Notes: a model not told the origin generated them from the sequence alone. DNA of 64,000 nucleotides from Capnocytophaga sp. (GCF_030532915.1 NZ_JAUNKD010000011.1:1-64000); one strand, 5' to 3'. Shown: positions 15,997 through 29,025, counted from the stretch's first letter. Made by a program: numbers and translations.

Positions 15997-18486
15997 CTAC
16001 TCTTTTTGCTGCAAATAGGCTTCTTTGGCTTTCTTTATTTGTACCAATCGGTAGTTTTCAGTAGCAATAGGGAAGGCTGTGAGCTTGTATTTCTCAACTA
16101 TGGGGTGCAATTGGCTAAGAATATGAAGTGCCGTATCCCGATTTTGAAGTCCGTGAATAACAATCCATACTTCTTTATGGTTATAAACATCTTCCGAAAG
16201 GGTTATCTTATCGGATATGGTTTGTAACTTTTCAGTGAGTTGGGTTGCTATCTCGGGGCGTTCTTCGTCTATCAGGTTGGTAACGGCTACCTTCCACGAC
16301 TTGGTTTTGGCATCTTCAAAGAAGTTAGGATCTGTTCCTTTCAGCTTTTCGATAATTTCTTTGGCTTGCAGGCTTTCATCGGTATCCGGATAGGCTACTG
16401 CCACCCCTTCAAGGGCTGCCTGATAGGCTTCAACACCTTGTAACCGACCAATCAAAGCTGCTTTGAGTAAATCCAATTTTGGAGCTACGGCTGTCTCTCT
16501 GTACAAATAGTCATTTTCAGTAAGGCGTTCAAGTGTCGGAGAGAAGGTTCCGTTTTCAAAATCAGTGGTTAACGAGTCTAAAAAGGCTTGTGCCTGCTGA
16601 TTTTTTTGCTCTTTGGACGAGGGCGAGCCTTTGAGAATACTTGCATAATCGGACTCGGGGTAGTCAGCAAGCAGTTTGTTTTTCATTTCTTCAAACTTCG
16701 GGTTGTTCAGGTCCTTATAATTTTTGTACAGCTCATACAGCGTTGCCATTTTGAGCCCCTCCTCCGGATTTTGCGCAAGCACCCGCTCCAATCGGCTGAT
16801 TGCCAAATCGGTGTCATTAAACTTCGCCTTGTACAAAACCCCTAATTGGTAAAGCGCCTGATTGCGTTCTTTTTCAAATGCTTGGATTTCGGCTTGCGTT
16901 TTTGGCAATTGGGCAATGTAATGCTCGGGTGTTGCTTCTTCTTTTGGTCGTGCCTCTTCATTAGGCTCAACATTCTGATTTACAGCAATTGTATTATTCT
17001 CTTTTGCTGCCCAACGCCAGTTATCTTCCAAAGCTCGGTTGCCCCAAAACTGCTGAAATTGTTGTTTTCCGTAAGCTACTGCCATTGAATTGTGAAAATA
17101 AAATTTCCCACTATGGGTTTCAGACGTGTTGGGCATCAAAATTCCGGAACCGAAATCATTTTTTGATGTACGTTGCGCCTTCTGTTCGGCAACTTTTTGC
17201 AGTGAATCAATGTGTTTTTGGAAGAAATCATATCGTTCTTTATCTGAAAGACTTACAATTTTCTGAATGCTATCATTCTGTTTTACAACATATTCAAGTT
17301 CGGTGATTTTTGCCAAATTTTCTTTTTTCCGCTCGATGTAAAGCCGTTCAAACGTATGTTCGGGAACGTATGCCAATGTGCTGTCCAAATGATGATAAGC
17401 GCCTGTATAATCTTTCTGTTCAAAATACACATCGGCGAGTCGTTCGTGTGTTTTTGCTTTTAACGGACTATTTTCTGTATTATTTTTCAACGACTTACGA
17501 TAGAAATCGGCTGCCATCACTTTGCTATCTGCTTCAATGAGTTGCCCGTGCGTAAAATAAAGCACGTCAAGCATTTTACGGTGTTCGTAGCGTTTTTCAA
17601 GCTTGGTGAGATAGGTTAAAAAATCCTGTTTTTCTTCGGGAGAAAAATCTTTGTTTCGGGCTTTTCCGGCTTGAGCTTCCACCCATAACCTGCGCGGAAT
17701 TTTCCAGTTGAGTTTAATCACTTTTTCATAAGCCGCCACCGCCGAATCACGTTTTTTTTGTTTTTCATACAGCTGTGCCGCAATGAAATAGTAGCGCCCT
17801 TTGAGGTTTTTGTTTCGGGTGTACTTTCCGCCTGCGTAAAGCGCATCGGCAGCCTGCGGATACATTTCTTCATTGATGTAGGCTTGCCCCAACGTGGCGT
17901 AGGCTTCGGCTCGGTCGTTACGTTTTAACTTTTCGGTTATCAATAGGTTACGAAGCCTTTCAATGGCAATTTTCGGTTTCCCCAAACGCAAATTGGTTTT
18001 TTCAGCCCAAACGGCTGCTTCGGGGATTCGTTCACTTTTTCCGTAGTTTGTAAGCAAGTGATTGAAGGCTTCAAGTGCGGGTAAAAAACGCTCGTTGTGG
18101 TAACGTGATTTTCCCAACAAAATGTAGGCATCGTCAATTTTGTAATTGCGTTGCTCGCCTTTAAAAACCATTGAGTGTAATTGAATGGTTTTGATGGCTT
18201 TTTCTTCGGCGCGTTCAAAATTCGGGTTTTCAATGCCGTCCAACTGAATTTTACCCGATGTGTTAATCGGCTCGACGGGCAAAATTTGGGTAAAATCATC
18301 TTGAAATTGTTCGTGAAGTTCTTTCAAGCCCAAATCAAAAGCTTCCTCGCCGTTGTACAGCACGTTGTATTTCGTTACAATGGGTTGCATTTGTCTGTTA
18401 TAATACGTGTTTGCCTTTGTGGTACAACCCATTACGATTATTCCGATTACAAAAAGTAGCCCGATATGTTGTATGAATCTTCTCAT
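15997..18486 (-). CDS. porW: Type IX secretion/gliding TPR lipoprotein SprE/PorW
   Basis: An 829-residue lipoprotein: signal MRRFIQHIGLLFVIGIIVMG followed by Cys21. After that come many TPR-like helix pairs (clear ones at about 65-130, 195-245, 330-380 and 520-620). The opening after the Cys (TKANTYYNRQMQPIVTKYNVLYNGEEAFDLG) is characteristic of SprE/PorW of gliding Flavobacteriia. SprE is needed for type IX secretion and gliding; in Porphyromonas, PorW links the outer-membrane and motor parts. No other secretion gene is adjacent, which is usual, as these genes are scattered. Together with the PorP/SprF-like protein it indicates an active type IX system. Confidence 0.88.
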   Translation of the reverse strand: MRRFIQHIGLLFVIGIIVMGCTTKANTYYNRQMQPIVTKYNVLYNGEEAFDLGLKELHEQFQDDFTQILPVEPINTSGKIQLDGIENPNFERAEEKAIKTIQLHSMVFKGEQRNYKIDDAYILLGKSRYHNERFLPALEAFNHLLTNYGKSERIPEAAVWAEKTNLRLGKPKIAIERLRNLLITEKLKRNDRAEAYATLGQAYINEEMYPQAADALYAGGKYTRNKNLKGRYYFIAAQLYEKQKKRDSAVAAYEKVIKLNWKIPRRLWVEAQAGKARNKDFSPEEKQDFLTYLTKLEKRYEHRKMLDVLYFTHGQLIEADSKVMAADFYRKSLKNNTENSPLKAKTHERLADVYFEQKDYTGAYHHLDSTLAYVPEHTFERLYIERKKENLAKITELEYVVKQNDSIQKIVSLSDKERYDFFQKHIDSLQKVAEQKAQRTSKNDFGSGILMPNTSETHSGKFYFHNSMAVAYGKQQFQQFWGNRALEDNWRWAAKENNTIAVNQNVEPNEEARPKEEATPEHYIAQLPKTQAEIQAFEKERNQALYQLGVLYKAKFNDTDLAISRLERVLAQNPEEGLKMATLYELYKNYKDLNNPKFEEMKNKLLADYPESDYASILKGSPSSKEQKNQQAQAFLDSLTTDFENGTFSPTLERLTENDYLYRETAVAPKLDLLKAALIGRLQGVEAYQAALEGVAVAYPDTDESLQAKEIIEKLKGTDPNFFEDAKTKSWKVAVTNLIDEERPEIATQLTEKLQTISDKITLSEDVYNHKEVWIVIHGLQNRDTALHILSQLHPIVEKYKLTAFPIATENYRLVQIKKAKEAYLQQKE

Positions 18487-18638
18487 TTTTGATTGCGAAA
18501 TTAATTATCAAGCTACGAAATTAGTATTTTTCCGGAAAAAAGAAAAATATAAAGCGATAAATAACAATTTTTTATGACGAAACTGCTTTTTCTGTCCTAC
18601 AAATTATTCCGGCATTTGGGCATTTACTAAGGTTCTAC

Positions 18639-18671
18639 AAAAAAATGAGCCCGATTAAAAATCGGACCCAT
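18639..18671 (-). terminator. Terminator after the spondin-domain gene
   Basis: ATGAGCCCGATT (18645-18656) pairs imperfectly, with G-U pairs, with AATCGGACCCAT (18660-18671). On the minus strand a run of seven T follows. It lies about 60 bases past the stop codon. Confidence 0.65.
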
Positions 18672-18733
18672 TGATGAAAATTAACTGTATATTGCTTATT
18701 ATGATGGGATTTATTTTTTTGAATGAAAGAATA

Positions 18734-20008
18734 TTATTTTAAGGTTACTTTTACCACTTCGGATACGTTAGGCACCGGGAATTGACCTCCAACTCGCTGA
18801 ATGGCATTATCTTCTTTTTCGGGCATTCCTCCAAAAAGAGCTTGTCTGTTTCCGGCTCCGGGATATTGGTCAAAGCCTGTTCCGTTATCGAAAAGCACTG
18901 TTTTTGAGGTCAATTCGCCTCTTTCTGTAGCCATAATTTCGGCTTCGTTGGCATAGAACCAGTCATTTGAGTAACCGAACATAAAGGCATAAGCAATTTT
19001 ATCTCCTTGTTCAAGTTTGATGTTTGCCGAAACTTTTTCAGAAGGCGCCACCGGAGCATTTCCTGCCAAGTAAAATGCTTTAACATTTGCATCTTTCTTT
19101 AACGAGGCTTGAAGTTTTTCAAAGTTACCCATTTGTGAAACTTCTTTCAACCCCTGTCCGGCATCTTTTTTGCCCACTTCAAAAAGCGGATTTTTATTTC
19201 CTTTGTAAACCACCACGATTGCCGGAGAAAGCCCTGTGATAATGCCTGTTTCGGCTTGAATTTTTTTGTACAACGGGTCAGGATTTCCCATTTCGGCTAA
19301 CATTGAAAGCTCGGGTGTCGTTTTTTTGTTGGCTTCAAAGAAAGGTTTTTCATCAAGTAATTTTCCGCCAACAACATTTGAAACAACCCACACACCAGGT
19401 GAAAACGGCGTTTCAAGTGATTTTCCGTTAACGTCTTTTTTCCCTTTTGAGGTATTGGTGATTGTCAGTGTAAATTCAGATGTTTTCTCATCATAATCAA
19501 GCATTAAGCTCATCAACTCACGGGGCATTGTTCGGGCGAATAATGATGTGATGTTATTATCCTCTTTGGCTCCGGTATCGTCATTTTTGCTTCCGTTATC
19601 CCAAAGACTTATTTCTGAAACGATGTTTCCGGTTCGGGCTTTTCCGTTATCATCATACAATGGAATACCGGGTTGCCTTGCTGCAAAAAACCAATCTTTT
19701 GAAGCACCGAACATCATCGCGAACATTAAACGTTGTCCTTTTCCGGCGTTGAATTTAATTTTTGTTGAGTTGGTCATTTTGTCATCGCTTGGTAAAATTA
19801 AGTTTCCTATTTCTCTGCCTCCTTCGTTGATTTTTCCGTTTCCTTTAAAAATACCGCTTTGAACATATTTTTTGGGTTTCACTACGTTTTCAAAAGTAAT
19901 GTTGGCATTACCGCTCATTGGCATTGTGTCAGGTTCAGTTTTGTCTTTGTCACAAGATACGAATAATAATGCTGATAGTACAGCCATTGAGAATATATTT
20001 TTTTTCAT
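18734..20008 (-). CDS. Lipoprotein with two spondin-type domains
   Basis: A 424-residue lipoprotein (lipobox ending at Cys19, then DKDKTEPD). The Lys/acidic residues behind the Cys are of the kind reported to direct lipoproteins to the surface in Capnocytophaga. Two copies of a spondin_N-like domain follow, about residues 30-210 and 265-424. Each has the F-A-x-M-F-G-x-S-x-D-W-F-x-A core (FAMMFGASKDWFFA and YAFMFGYSNDWFYA) and a later L-W/F-D-N-G-S/T turn. In animals spondin_N is an extracellular-matrix adhesion domain; bacterial versions are uncharacterised, so a surface-binding role is inference. Single gene with its own terminator. Confidence 0.75.
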   Translation of the reverse strand: MKKNIFSMAVLSALLFVSCDKDKTEPDTMPMSGNANITFENVVKPKKYVQSGIFKGNGKINEGGREIGNLILPSDDKMTNSTKIKFNAGKGQRLMFAMMFGASKDWFFAARQPGIPLYDDNGKARTGNIVSEISLWDNGSKNDDTGAKEDNNITSLFARTMPRELMSLMLDYDEKTSEFTLTITNTSKGKKDVNGKSLETPFSPGVWVVSNVVGGKLLDEKPFFEANKKTTPELSMLAEMGNPDPLYKKIQAETGIITGLSPAIVVVYKGNKNPLFEVGKKDAGQGLKEVSQMGNFEKLQASLKKDANVKAFYLAGNAPVAPSEKVSANIKLEQGDKIAYAFMFGYSNDWFYANEAEIMATERGELTSKTVLFDNGTGFDQYPGAGNRQALFGGMPEKEDNAIQRVGGQFPVPNVSEVVKVTLK

Positions 20009-20210
20009 AAAAGTCGAAATTATTAATTATTAAAAGTTTTTTTCTAACAGAACAACTGTGCCGGCGTTTTTTGTTCCTTACACTTGATTAGTCTGCAAAA
20101 GAAGATTAACCTGACAAAATAATTTATTTTTTTAATCCATAAACAATTAAATTATTTATTTTCAGACACATAAAACTAATTAATTAACATTATTTAACAA
20201 CTTGAAGCCA

Positions 20211-20254
20211 CAATAAAAAACGAAGTCAACACAAATTGACTTCGTTTTTTATTG
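20211..20254 (-). terminator. Strong terminator of the glycosidase run
   Basis: A perfect 19-base-pair stem (20211-20229 with 20236-20254) with a 6-base loop. The A/T-rich outer part gives a T tract on either strand, so it may work in both directions. It lies just past the GH2 stop. Confidence 0.85.
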
Positions 20255-20276
20255 CTATTAATTTAAAAAGAAAAAA

Positions 20277-23492
<3,216 letters not shown>

Positions 23493-23499
23493 TTAACCT

Positions 23500-25797
23500 T
23501 TAAAACACCTGCACCTCATCAATAAACAGCCACGCATCGCCGCCTTTGGGCGGGTGTGCCAAATTTTGGATTTCCAACTTAATGAAACGCACCTTTTGTT
23601 TTTCAAATTCAAATGCAAAATCCTGCAAAAGTGTGTATCCGTTGGAAGCATAAGGGCGATTTATTTCGCCGGCTTTCACATAATTTTTTCCGTCGGATGA
23701 AAGCAAAAGCGTAATTTTCACAGGGAAATAAATTCCGGAACCTTGATTTTCCATTGCTCCCAAAACCACTTTTTCTATTTCGGCAACTTCTTCTAAATCA
23801 ATCTCAACAACAGGACTTTTTACCAACCACGCTAACCATTGTTTGTCGTGGAAATCTTTTGTGCCACGAACGATATTAGTCAAGGTTTTGTCGCCCTGTC
23901 CGGAGTAACTTTTGTGGTAAGTTGGCTGATATGAAGTTGGTTTCCCGATTGCTTTATGGAACGTTATCGTATTGCTATAAACGGACGTATGTGGCTTATT
24001 ATCAAAAAAAACCGCTGCTTGAATCTGGGTGGTTTGATTGATATGTAGGGTGTCGGTGTACGAAATGGCATTGCTAAAATCGGGTTGGTTCAACACATAG
24101 CGTATATCGGCGTTCGGGGTTTCCGATTGAAGACTAATTTTTACACCATCGTTGCCATTGTCAAAGACTTTTCCTGTGGTTTGGTAAATGGATTTCGCAT
24201 AATTGATATCCATCACCTCCAAACGAGCCAATGATTTTTGCAAACGCTGTGCAAAATCAGCCCAGTTTCGGTCTTTCTCAGGTTTCCAAAACACTTCCGA
24301 CAAGGCGAACAAACGAGGAAATAGCATATATTCAGAATGTTTTTCATTGGGAATATATTCCGCCCAAAGGTTTGCTTGCAGGCCCAAAATATGGGAACGT
24401 TCCTCATTGTTTAATTCCTTTTCAAAAAACGCCTCATTGTAAATTCGGCTTACGGGCAAATATCCGCCAATTGCCAAAGGCTCATTATCAGGCAATCCTT
24501 GATATTGGTCGATATAGCCTTGACTGGTCAAAATTACTTGATTTCCTTTTTCGGTGGCTTTTTTCACGATGTTGTTACCACGCCAAACCATAACTACCGC
24601 ATCATCAGCCAGTCCGCCGTCAATGATTTCGTCCCAACCGATGAGCTGTTTGTTTTTCGACTTCAAAAAGGTATTGATTCGTTTGATGAAATAACTCTGC
24701 AACTCGTGTGCGTTTTTGAGTTTATGGTCTTTCATTCGTTGCAAACATTTCGGGCATTTTTCCCATTCGGTGTGTGTGGCTTCATCACCGCCAATATGCA
24801 CGTATTTACTTGGAAATAAATCGATTACTTCGGAAAGAACATCTTCTAAAAATGAAAACGTTTCTTCTTGACCGGCACAATAAATATCGGTAATAGGCCA
24901 AACTCCACCCGATGGCACAGCGATAGGGCGTTTATGGCACGAAAGTTCGGGATACGCCGCAATGGCACTCATCACGTGTGCAGGCATCTCAATTTCAGGG
25001 ACTACCGTGATGCCGTATTTCGCTGCGTGGGCTACGATTTCTTTAATATCCTCTTGGGTAAAAAATCCGCCGTAAGTTCCTTTTTCGTTAGGGTCGTTGG
25101 TCACGCGGGCATTCCAATGTTGGTCAAATTGCCCCACACGCCACGCACCAACTTCGGTAAGTTTCGGATATTTTTTGATTTCAATTCGCCAACCCTCATT
25201 ATCAAGCAGATGGAAGTGAAACGTGTTGAGTTTGAGCATCGCCATTCGGTCAATGGTTTTTAAAATATATTCTTTCGGAAAGAAATGCCGAGCCACATCA
25301 AGCATCAAGCCTCGCCAAGCATATTGCGGTTGGTCGTCAATGACCACACACGGAATAACCCATTGACAATCTGTTTTTTGAGAGCTTTCAATTTCTTTTG
25401 GAAGCAATTGCCGAAGCGTTTGCAGGGCGTACACAAATCCGTTTCGGTCGGCAGCTTTGATGGTTATTTTTTCAGAAGAAGAATGGAAGGAATAACCTTC
25501 TTTCGGAAGTGATGTATCTACCTGAAAATGAACGAAATTAGCTTTCGGACTTTGGTTTGTGATTTCCAAATCCCAACCCGAAGCCTTTTGAAATTTTTCG
25601 GTGAGCAATTTGACAACGCTTTGCAAAGTGTCGGGCGTTACAAAAACGGTTTTCGGCGTAAACTCAAAATAACCTTCTGATAATGAAAGCTTTTCGGGTT
25701 TCGGAATGATGTTAATATCGCTTTCACTAAAACGAATCTCTTTGGGCGACTGACAAGCAGCCAGCACCAACAACAAAAAAGGGATTATTCTTTTCAT
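23500..25797 (-). CDS. GH20 beta-N-acetylhexosaminidase lipoprotein
   Basis: A 765-residue lipoprotein (lipobox VLAAC, Cys15). The GH20 N-terminal alpha/beta domain covers about 28-155. The catalytic barrel follows, with WRGLMLDVARHFFPKEYI (about 161-178), FHFHLLDNEGWRIEI, and the catalytic Asp338-Glu339 pair in HIGGDEATHTEWEKC. The C-terminal 230 residues hold a beta-sandwich of chitobiase C-terminal type and an F5/8 (discoidin)-like domain. It removes terminal GlcNAc or GalNAc from glycoconjugates. It sits between the MBL-fold gene (11-base gap) and the GH2 gene; together the two glycosidases could take Gal and GlcNAc off N-glycan antennae. Confidence 0.95.
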   Translation of the reverse strand: MKRIIPFLLLVLAACQSPKEIRFSESDINIIPKPEKLSLSEGYFEFTPKTVFVTPDTLQSVVKLLTEKFQKASGWDLEITNQSPKANFVHFQVDTSLPKEGYSFHSSSEKITIKAADRNGFVYALQTLRQLLPKEIESSQKTDCQWVIPCVVIDDQPQYAWRGLMLDVARHFFPKEYILKTIDRMAMLKLNTFHFHLLDNEGWRIEIKKYPKLTEVGAWRVGQFDQHWNARVTNDPNEKGTYGGFFTQEDIKEIVAHAAKYGITVVPEIEMPAHVMSAIAAYPELSCHKRPIAVPSGGVWPITDIYCAGQEETFSFLEDVLSEVIDLFPSKYVHIGGDEATHTEWEKCPKCLQRMKDHKLKNAHELQSYFIKRINTFLKSKNKQLIGWDEIIDGGLADDAVVMVWRGNNIVKKATEKGNQVILTSQGYIDQYQGLPDNEPLAIGGYLPVSRIYNEAFFEKELNNEERSHILGLQANLWAEYIPNEKHSEYMLFPRLFALSEVFWKPEKDRNWADFAQRLQKSLARLEVMDINYAKSIYQTTGKVFDNGNDGVKISLQSETPNADIRYVLNQPDFSNAISYTDTLHINQTTQIQAAVFFDNKPHTSVYSNTITFHKAIGKPTSYQPTYHKSYSGQGDKTLTNIVRGTKDFHDKQWLAWLVKSPVVEIDLEEVAEIEKVVLGAMENQGSGIYFPVKITLLLSSDGKNYVKAGEINRPYASNGYTLLQDFAFEFEKQKVRFIKLEIQNLAHPPKGGDAWLFIDEVQVF

Positions 25798-25808
25798 AAA
25801 TATCGTAC

Positions 25809-26666
25809 TTAAAAAATAGTGTCAAATCGGAATGTTTCATTAAGCCGCACGCCTACTTCGGTGCGTTTCACGGTACAAATTTCGTGATGAGCATCGTGTT
25901 CTAAAAATAGATAATACTCATTATCAGCTGCTTCCTTCAAAAATTTGTCTTTTTCATCAAGCGTAAGTAACGGACGCGTGTCATAACCCATCACATAAGG
26001 CAACGGAATATGCCCCACCGTTGGCAACAAATCGGCAACAAAAACTAAGGTTTTTCCTTGGTAACGAATATGCGGAAGCATCTGTTTTTCAGTATGTCCG
26101 TCCACAAAAAGAATGCCGAAACCCAATTCACTTTCTTCCAAAAAAGATTTGTTTTGTGAATCGATGAAATACAATTGCCCGCTTTCTTGCATCGGTAAAA
26201 TATTCTCTTTCAGGAAAGAAGCCTTTTCGCGAGCGTTGGGCCGGGTTGCCCATTGCCAGTGTTTTTCATTCGTCCAGAAACGGGCGTTTTTAAAAGCGGG
26301 CTCGTAGCCGGTTCGGTCGCTATTCCACTGAATGGAACCGCCACAATGGTCAAAATGCAGGTGCGTCATAAAAACATCGGTAATGTCATCACGATGGAAA
26401 CCCACTTTTTTAAGCGAATCGTCCAAATTGGCATTCCCCCCGAGTGAATAGTATCCGAAAAACTTGTCCGACTGCTTGTTTCCCATTCCTGTGTCAATCA
26501 AAATCAGTCGGTTACCGTCTTCAATGAGCATACACCGGGCGGCTAAATCAATCTGATTATTGGCATCGGCAGGATTGGTTCGTTGCCAAATCGATTTGGG
26601 AACTACGCCGAACATCGCACCGCCATCAAGTTTAAAATTCACGGTTTCAATAGGATATATTTTCAT
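25809..26666 (-). CDS. MBL-fold metallo-hydrolase
   Basis: A 285-residue cytoplasmic protein with the metallo-beta-lactamase zinc motif THLHFDHCGG (His102, His104, Asp106, His107), an earlier LIDTGMG turn, FVDGHTEKQM (third-His region) and VADLLPTVGHIPLPYVMGYD near the end. It is closest in look to the lactonase or quorum-quenching-like N-acyl homoserine lactonase branch, but the substrate cannot be assigned. It is part of the minus-strand run purN, MBL, GH20, GH2. Confidence 0.88.
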   Translation of the reverse strand: MKIYPIETVNFKLDGGAMFGVVPKSIWQRTNPADANNQIDLAARCMLIEDGNRLILIDTGMGNKQSDKFFGYYSLGGNANLDDSLKKVGFHRDDITDVFMTHLHFDHCGGSIQWNSDRTGYEPAFKNARFWTNEKHWQWATRPNAREKASFLKENILPMQESGQLYFIDSQNKSFLEESELGFGILFVDGHTEKQMLPHIRYQGKTLVFVADLLPTVGHIPLPYVMGYDTRPLLTLDEKDKFLKEAADNEYYLFLEHDAHHEICTVKRTEVGVRLNETFRFDTIF

Positions 26667-26721
26667 TTTTTATTCTTTTGGTTTTTAATGTTATTTTACA
26701 AAATCGCTTAAATGAAAAACC

Positions 26722-27282
26722 TTACAGAAGCGAGGCAATCACTTCCGGAAAATGCTTATATTCAAGCTGATGTATTTTCTGTGCCAACCCTTCGGCTGTA
26801 TCATTTTGTGCAACTTCGATTTTAGCCTGAAAAATAATAGCCCCTTCATCATAATTTTCATTCACGTAATGAATGGTGATGCCGCTTTCGGGTTCTTTAT
26901 TTTCGATAACTGCCTGATGCACAAAGTTTCCGTACATTCCTTTTCCGCCATATTTCGGCAAAAGTGACGGATGAATATTGATGATTTTGTTAGGAAATTT
27001 CTTGATAATCGACTCGGGAAATTTCCATAAAAAGCCGGCTAACACAATCAAATCAGGCTTTTGCGATTGTAAAATTCCCGAAACGATGTCAAAATCGTAA
27101 AACGCTTTTCGGTCAAAAACCACAAACGGGATTTGCAAACGCCTTGCCCGTTCCAAAACGCCCGCTTTTGGATTGTTTGACAGAATCAAACCCACTTCAA
27201 CTTGCTTACTATCAGCAAAATACAACGATATTCGCTCAGCGTTACTTCCTGAACCTGAGGCAAAAACAATTATTTTTTTCAT
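26722..27282 (-). CDS. purN: Phosphoribosylglycinamide formyltransferase
   Basis: Third step of purine synthesis: transfers formyl from 10-formyl-THF to GAR. 186 residues, as in the short PurN family. Seen: the opening VFASGSGSNAERI (phosphate loop), the catalytic Asn-Ile-His in NIHPSLLPKYGG (Asn102, His104), and the catalytic Asp in ENYDEGAIIFQ (about 145). It is the first gene of the leftward run, divergent from a hypothetical gene at 27455. Confidence 0.95.
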   Translation of the reverse strand: MKKIIVFASGSGSNAERISLYFADSKQVEVGLILSNNPKAGVLERARRLQIPFVVFDRKAFYDFDIVSGILQSQKPDLIVLAGFLWKFPESIIKKFPNKIINIHPSLLPKYGGKGMYGNFVHQAVIENKEPESGITIHYVNENYDEGAIIFQAKIEVAQNDTAEGLAQKIHQLEYKHFPEVIASLL

Positions 27283-27454
27283 TCTGATTTTATATAAAAT
27301 AAACAGATAATAGTCTGACTTTTAAGTATTTGACAACAAATACCCACCATCCGAACCACAAATATACAAAAAAGATATCAACAAAAGACAAAATGATATG
27401 CAATTTTAAGAAGATAATACCTATATTTGCGGGGTCATAATGCATTGATTTTTT

Positions 27455-27940
27455 ATGCCGAGGATATATTACCGAAATCGAAAAATAAACGGAGAACCTT
27501 TTAAGAGTGAGAAGATTACGCTTGCCGTATTTGCAAAAATATTGGCAAGCACTTCGTTCATTCCGGAAGATGCTTTGCACATTTTTGAGCTTCCGCAAAA
27601 AACCTCCATACTGCCTTGGAAAAAAAATGACAAAGGTTTCAAATACGCCGTTGTTTGGAATAACGACCGACCGCATAACACGGTTGAATACGGCGATTTT
27701 TACCTACCAAAATCCATTGTGTTTTTTGACGTGAAAGACGCTTACTTTCCGTCAGAATATTTCTTTATCGCAAACATTGACAATCAGTTAGAAATAAGCC
27801 ATTGTCGAGCCGGAGCCGACACATCGTGGTATCAACAACCCGAATTACGCAGAGAAATTACCGACCTCAAACTCATCAAACGCATCGAAAAGTCGGTAAA
27901 CGAATTGCAAGAAGTTTTGGGCATCCTCCCAAAAAAATAA
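27455..27940 (+). CDS. Hypothetical cytoplasmic protein
   Basis: 161 residues, no signal peptide and no membrane segment. The N-terminus is basic (MPRIYYRNRKINGEPFKSEK); the middle is rich in aromatic residues and ends in an amphipathic helix (LKLIKRIEKSVNELQEVLGIL). I do not recognise a family. A TATATTTG -7 box lies 26 bases upstream (27422-27429) without a clear -33 TTG. The gene is divergent from purN and precedes the copy-A membrane-protein module. Confidence 0.6.
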   Translation: MPRIYYRNRKINGEPFKSEKITLAVFAKILASTSFIPEDALHIFELPQKTSILPWKKNDKGFKYAVVWNNDRPHNTVEYGDFYLPKSIVFFDVKDAYFPSEYFFIANIDNQLEISHCRAGADTSWYQQPELRREITDLKLIKRIEKSVNELQEVLGILPKK

Positions 27941-27977
27941 ATTTTACACCCCAAAAAGACATTTTTTTCAAAAATGT

Positions 27978-28008
27978 TTGGTTTATATTATAAACTTATT
28001 TATATTTG
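27978..28008 (+). promoter_or_regulatory. Promoter and possible operator of module copy A
   Basis: TTG (27978-27980), a 20-base spacer and TATATTTG (28001-28008). The spacer contains the palindrome TTTATATTATAAA, and the copy-B upstream region has the related TTTATTTATAACATAAA before the same AACTTATTTAT. A conserved palindrome between -33 and -7 suggests an operator, perhaps for the module's own winged-helix protein (inference). Confidence 0.6.
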
Positions 28009-28058
28009 TATCGTTAATTCGTATTAAGACAATATTTATCAACTTAAAAAAACTAAAA

Positions 28059-28640
28059 ATGAACAATTTACAACCCAATGATAGCCTGAAAATCATTCAG
28101 GAAATCATTAATCAACGCAAACAGAAGTATGAGCAAAGCGGATTTTTCTTCATCTTTTGGGGCGTACTGATTATGGTGGCAGGAAGCACACAATTTTTGA
28201 TGTATCAACTTGATTTTCATTTTGATAAATCAGGATTGGTATGGGCAATTTTGATGCCTTTGGGATTTATTTTCACTTTCATCGCTAAATTTCGCGAAGG
28301 CATCAAAGCCGAAAAACAAGGCAAAAGCATCGACTGGCTCGGCTGGATTTGGCTCGTGGCAGGAATGGGGGCAATGGTAGGCGGATTTACACAATCTTTC
28401 AAATGGATTATTGTACTGGTATACCTGCCCTTTGCGATGGCTTCCTTGGCAACGGCTCTGCAACTCAAAAACCGACTTTGGGTAACGACTTCACTCATTT
28501 CTTTCGTGTTGATTTACAGTACTTTGTTTGTCAATTACGGATATTACGCCATTTTATTATCGGTAATTTTGGCGGCGTTGCTGTTTTTGATTCCAGGGAT
28601 TCAATTGCATTCGGATTATAAAAAAAGAAACAATGTTTAA
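28059..28640 (+). CDS. Small membrane protein, module copy A
   Basis: 193 residues from the chosen start (MNNLQPNDSL); the frame is open further up, but that part overlaps the promoter, and the paralog at 34975 starts at the same point. A cytoplasmic helical opening (SLKIIQEIINQRKQKYEQ) is followed by five or six membrane helices and ends in a basic tail. It overlaps the start of the winged-helix gene, so the pair is translationally coupled. Function unknown; such membrane-protein/HTH pairs are usually autoregulated stress modules. 155 bases (28209-28363) are identical to copy B although the flanks differ. Confidence 0.75.
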   Translation: MNNLQPNDSLKIIQEIINQRKQKYEQSGFFFIFWGVLIMVAGSTQFLMYQLDFHFDKSGLVWAILMPLGFIFTFIAKFREGIKAEKQGKSIDWLGWIWLVAGMGAMVGGFTQSFKWIIVLVYLPFAMASLATALQLKNRLWVTTSLISFVLIYSTLFVNYGYYAILLSVILAALLFLIPGIQLHSDYKKRNNV

Positions 28641-28943
28641 AGATTTAGACCCACTTTTGCATTCGCAATTACGACTGGCAATTGTCTCGCTTTTGGTCTC
28701 GGAGGAAAAAGCGGATTTCGCTCGTATTAAGGAAGTTACCCAAGCCACTTCGGGCAACATCAGCGTACAGATTGGCAAACTCGAAAAGGCGGGATATATC
28801 AGCGTAACCAAGTCATTTAAAGACAATTACCCAACACCCAACTCGCCCTAACCGCCAAAGGTTTGGAGGCTTTTGAGAGTTATGTAGAGGCATTAATAAG
28901 GATATTTAAAATAATTTTAACACTTAAATACAATGAAAGCTGA
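28633..28943 (+). pseudogene. Winged-helix regulator, copy A, frameshifted
   Basis: The first 66 codons match the intact paralog at 39578 (LDPLLHSQLRLAIVSLLVSEEKADF, shared core LHSQLRLAI; SGNISVQIGKLEKAGYISV is the recognition region of an HTH_34-type winged helix). One A is missing relative to copy B in CCAACACCC (copy B: CCAAACACCC), so the frame stops at 28851. The expected rest (LTAKGLEAFESYVEAL) reads on in the next frame to a stop at 28943. Either a real knock-out or an assembly error. Confidence 0.7.
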
Positions 28944-29025
28944 TAAACAAAGGAAAACAAAACCAATTTTTTTATCTTTTTACTTTATAGAACAAACTAA
29001 TTTATAATTTTAAAAACAAAATACA

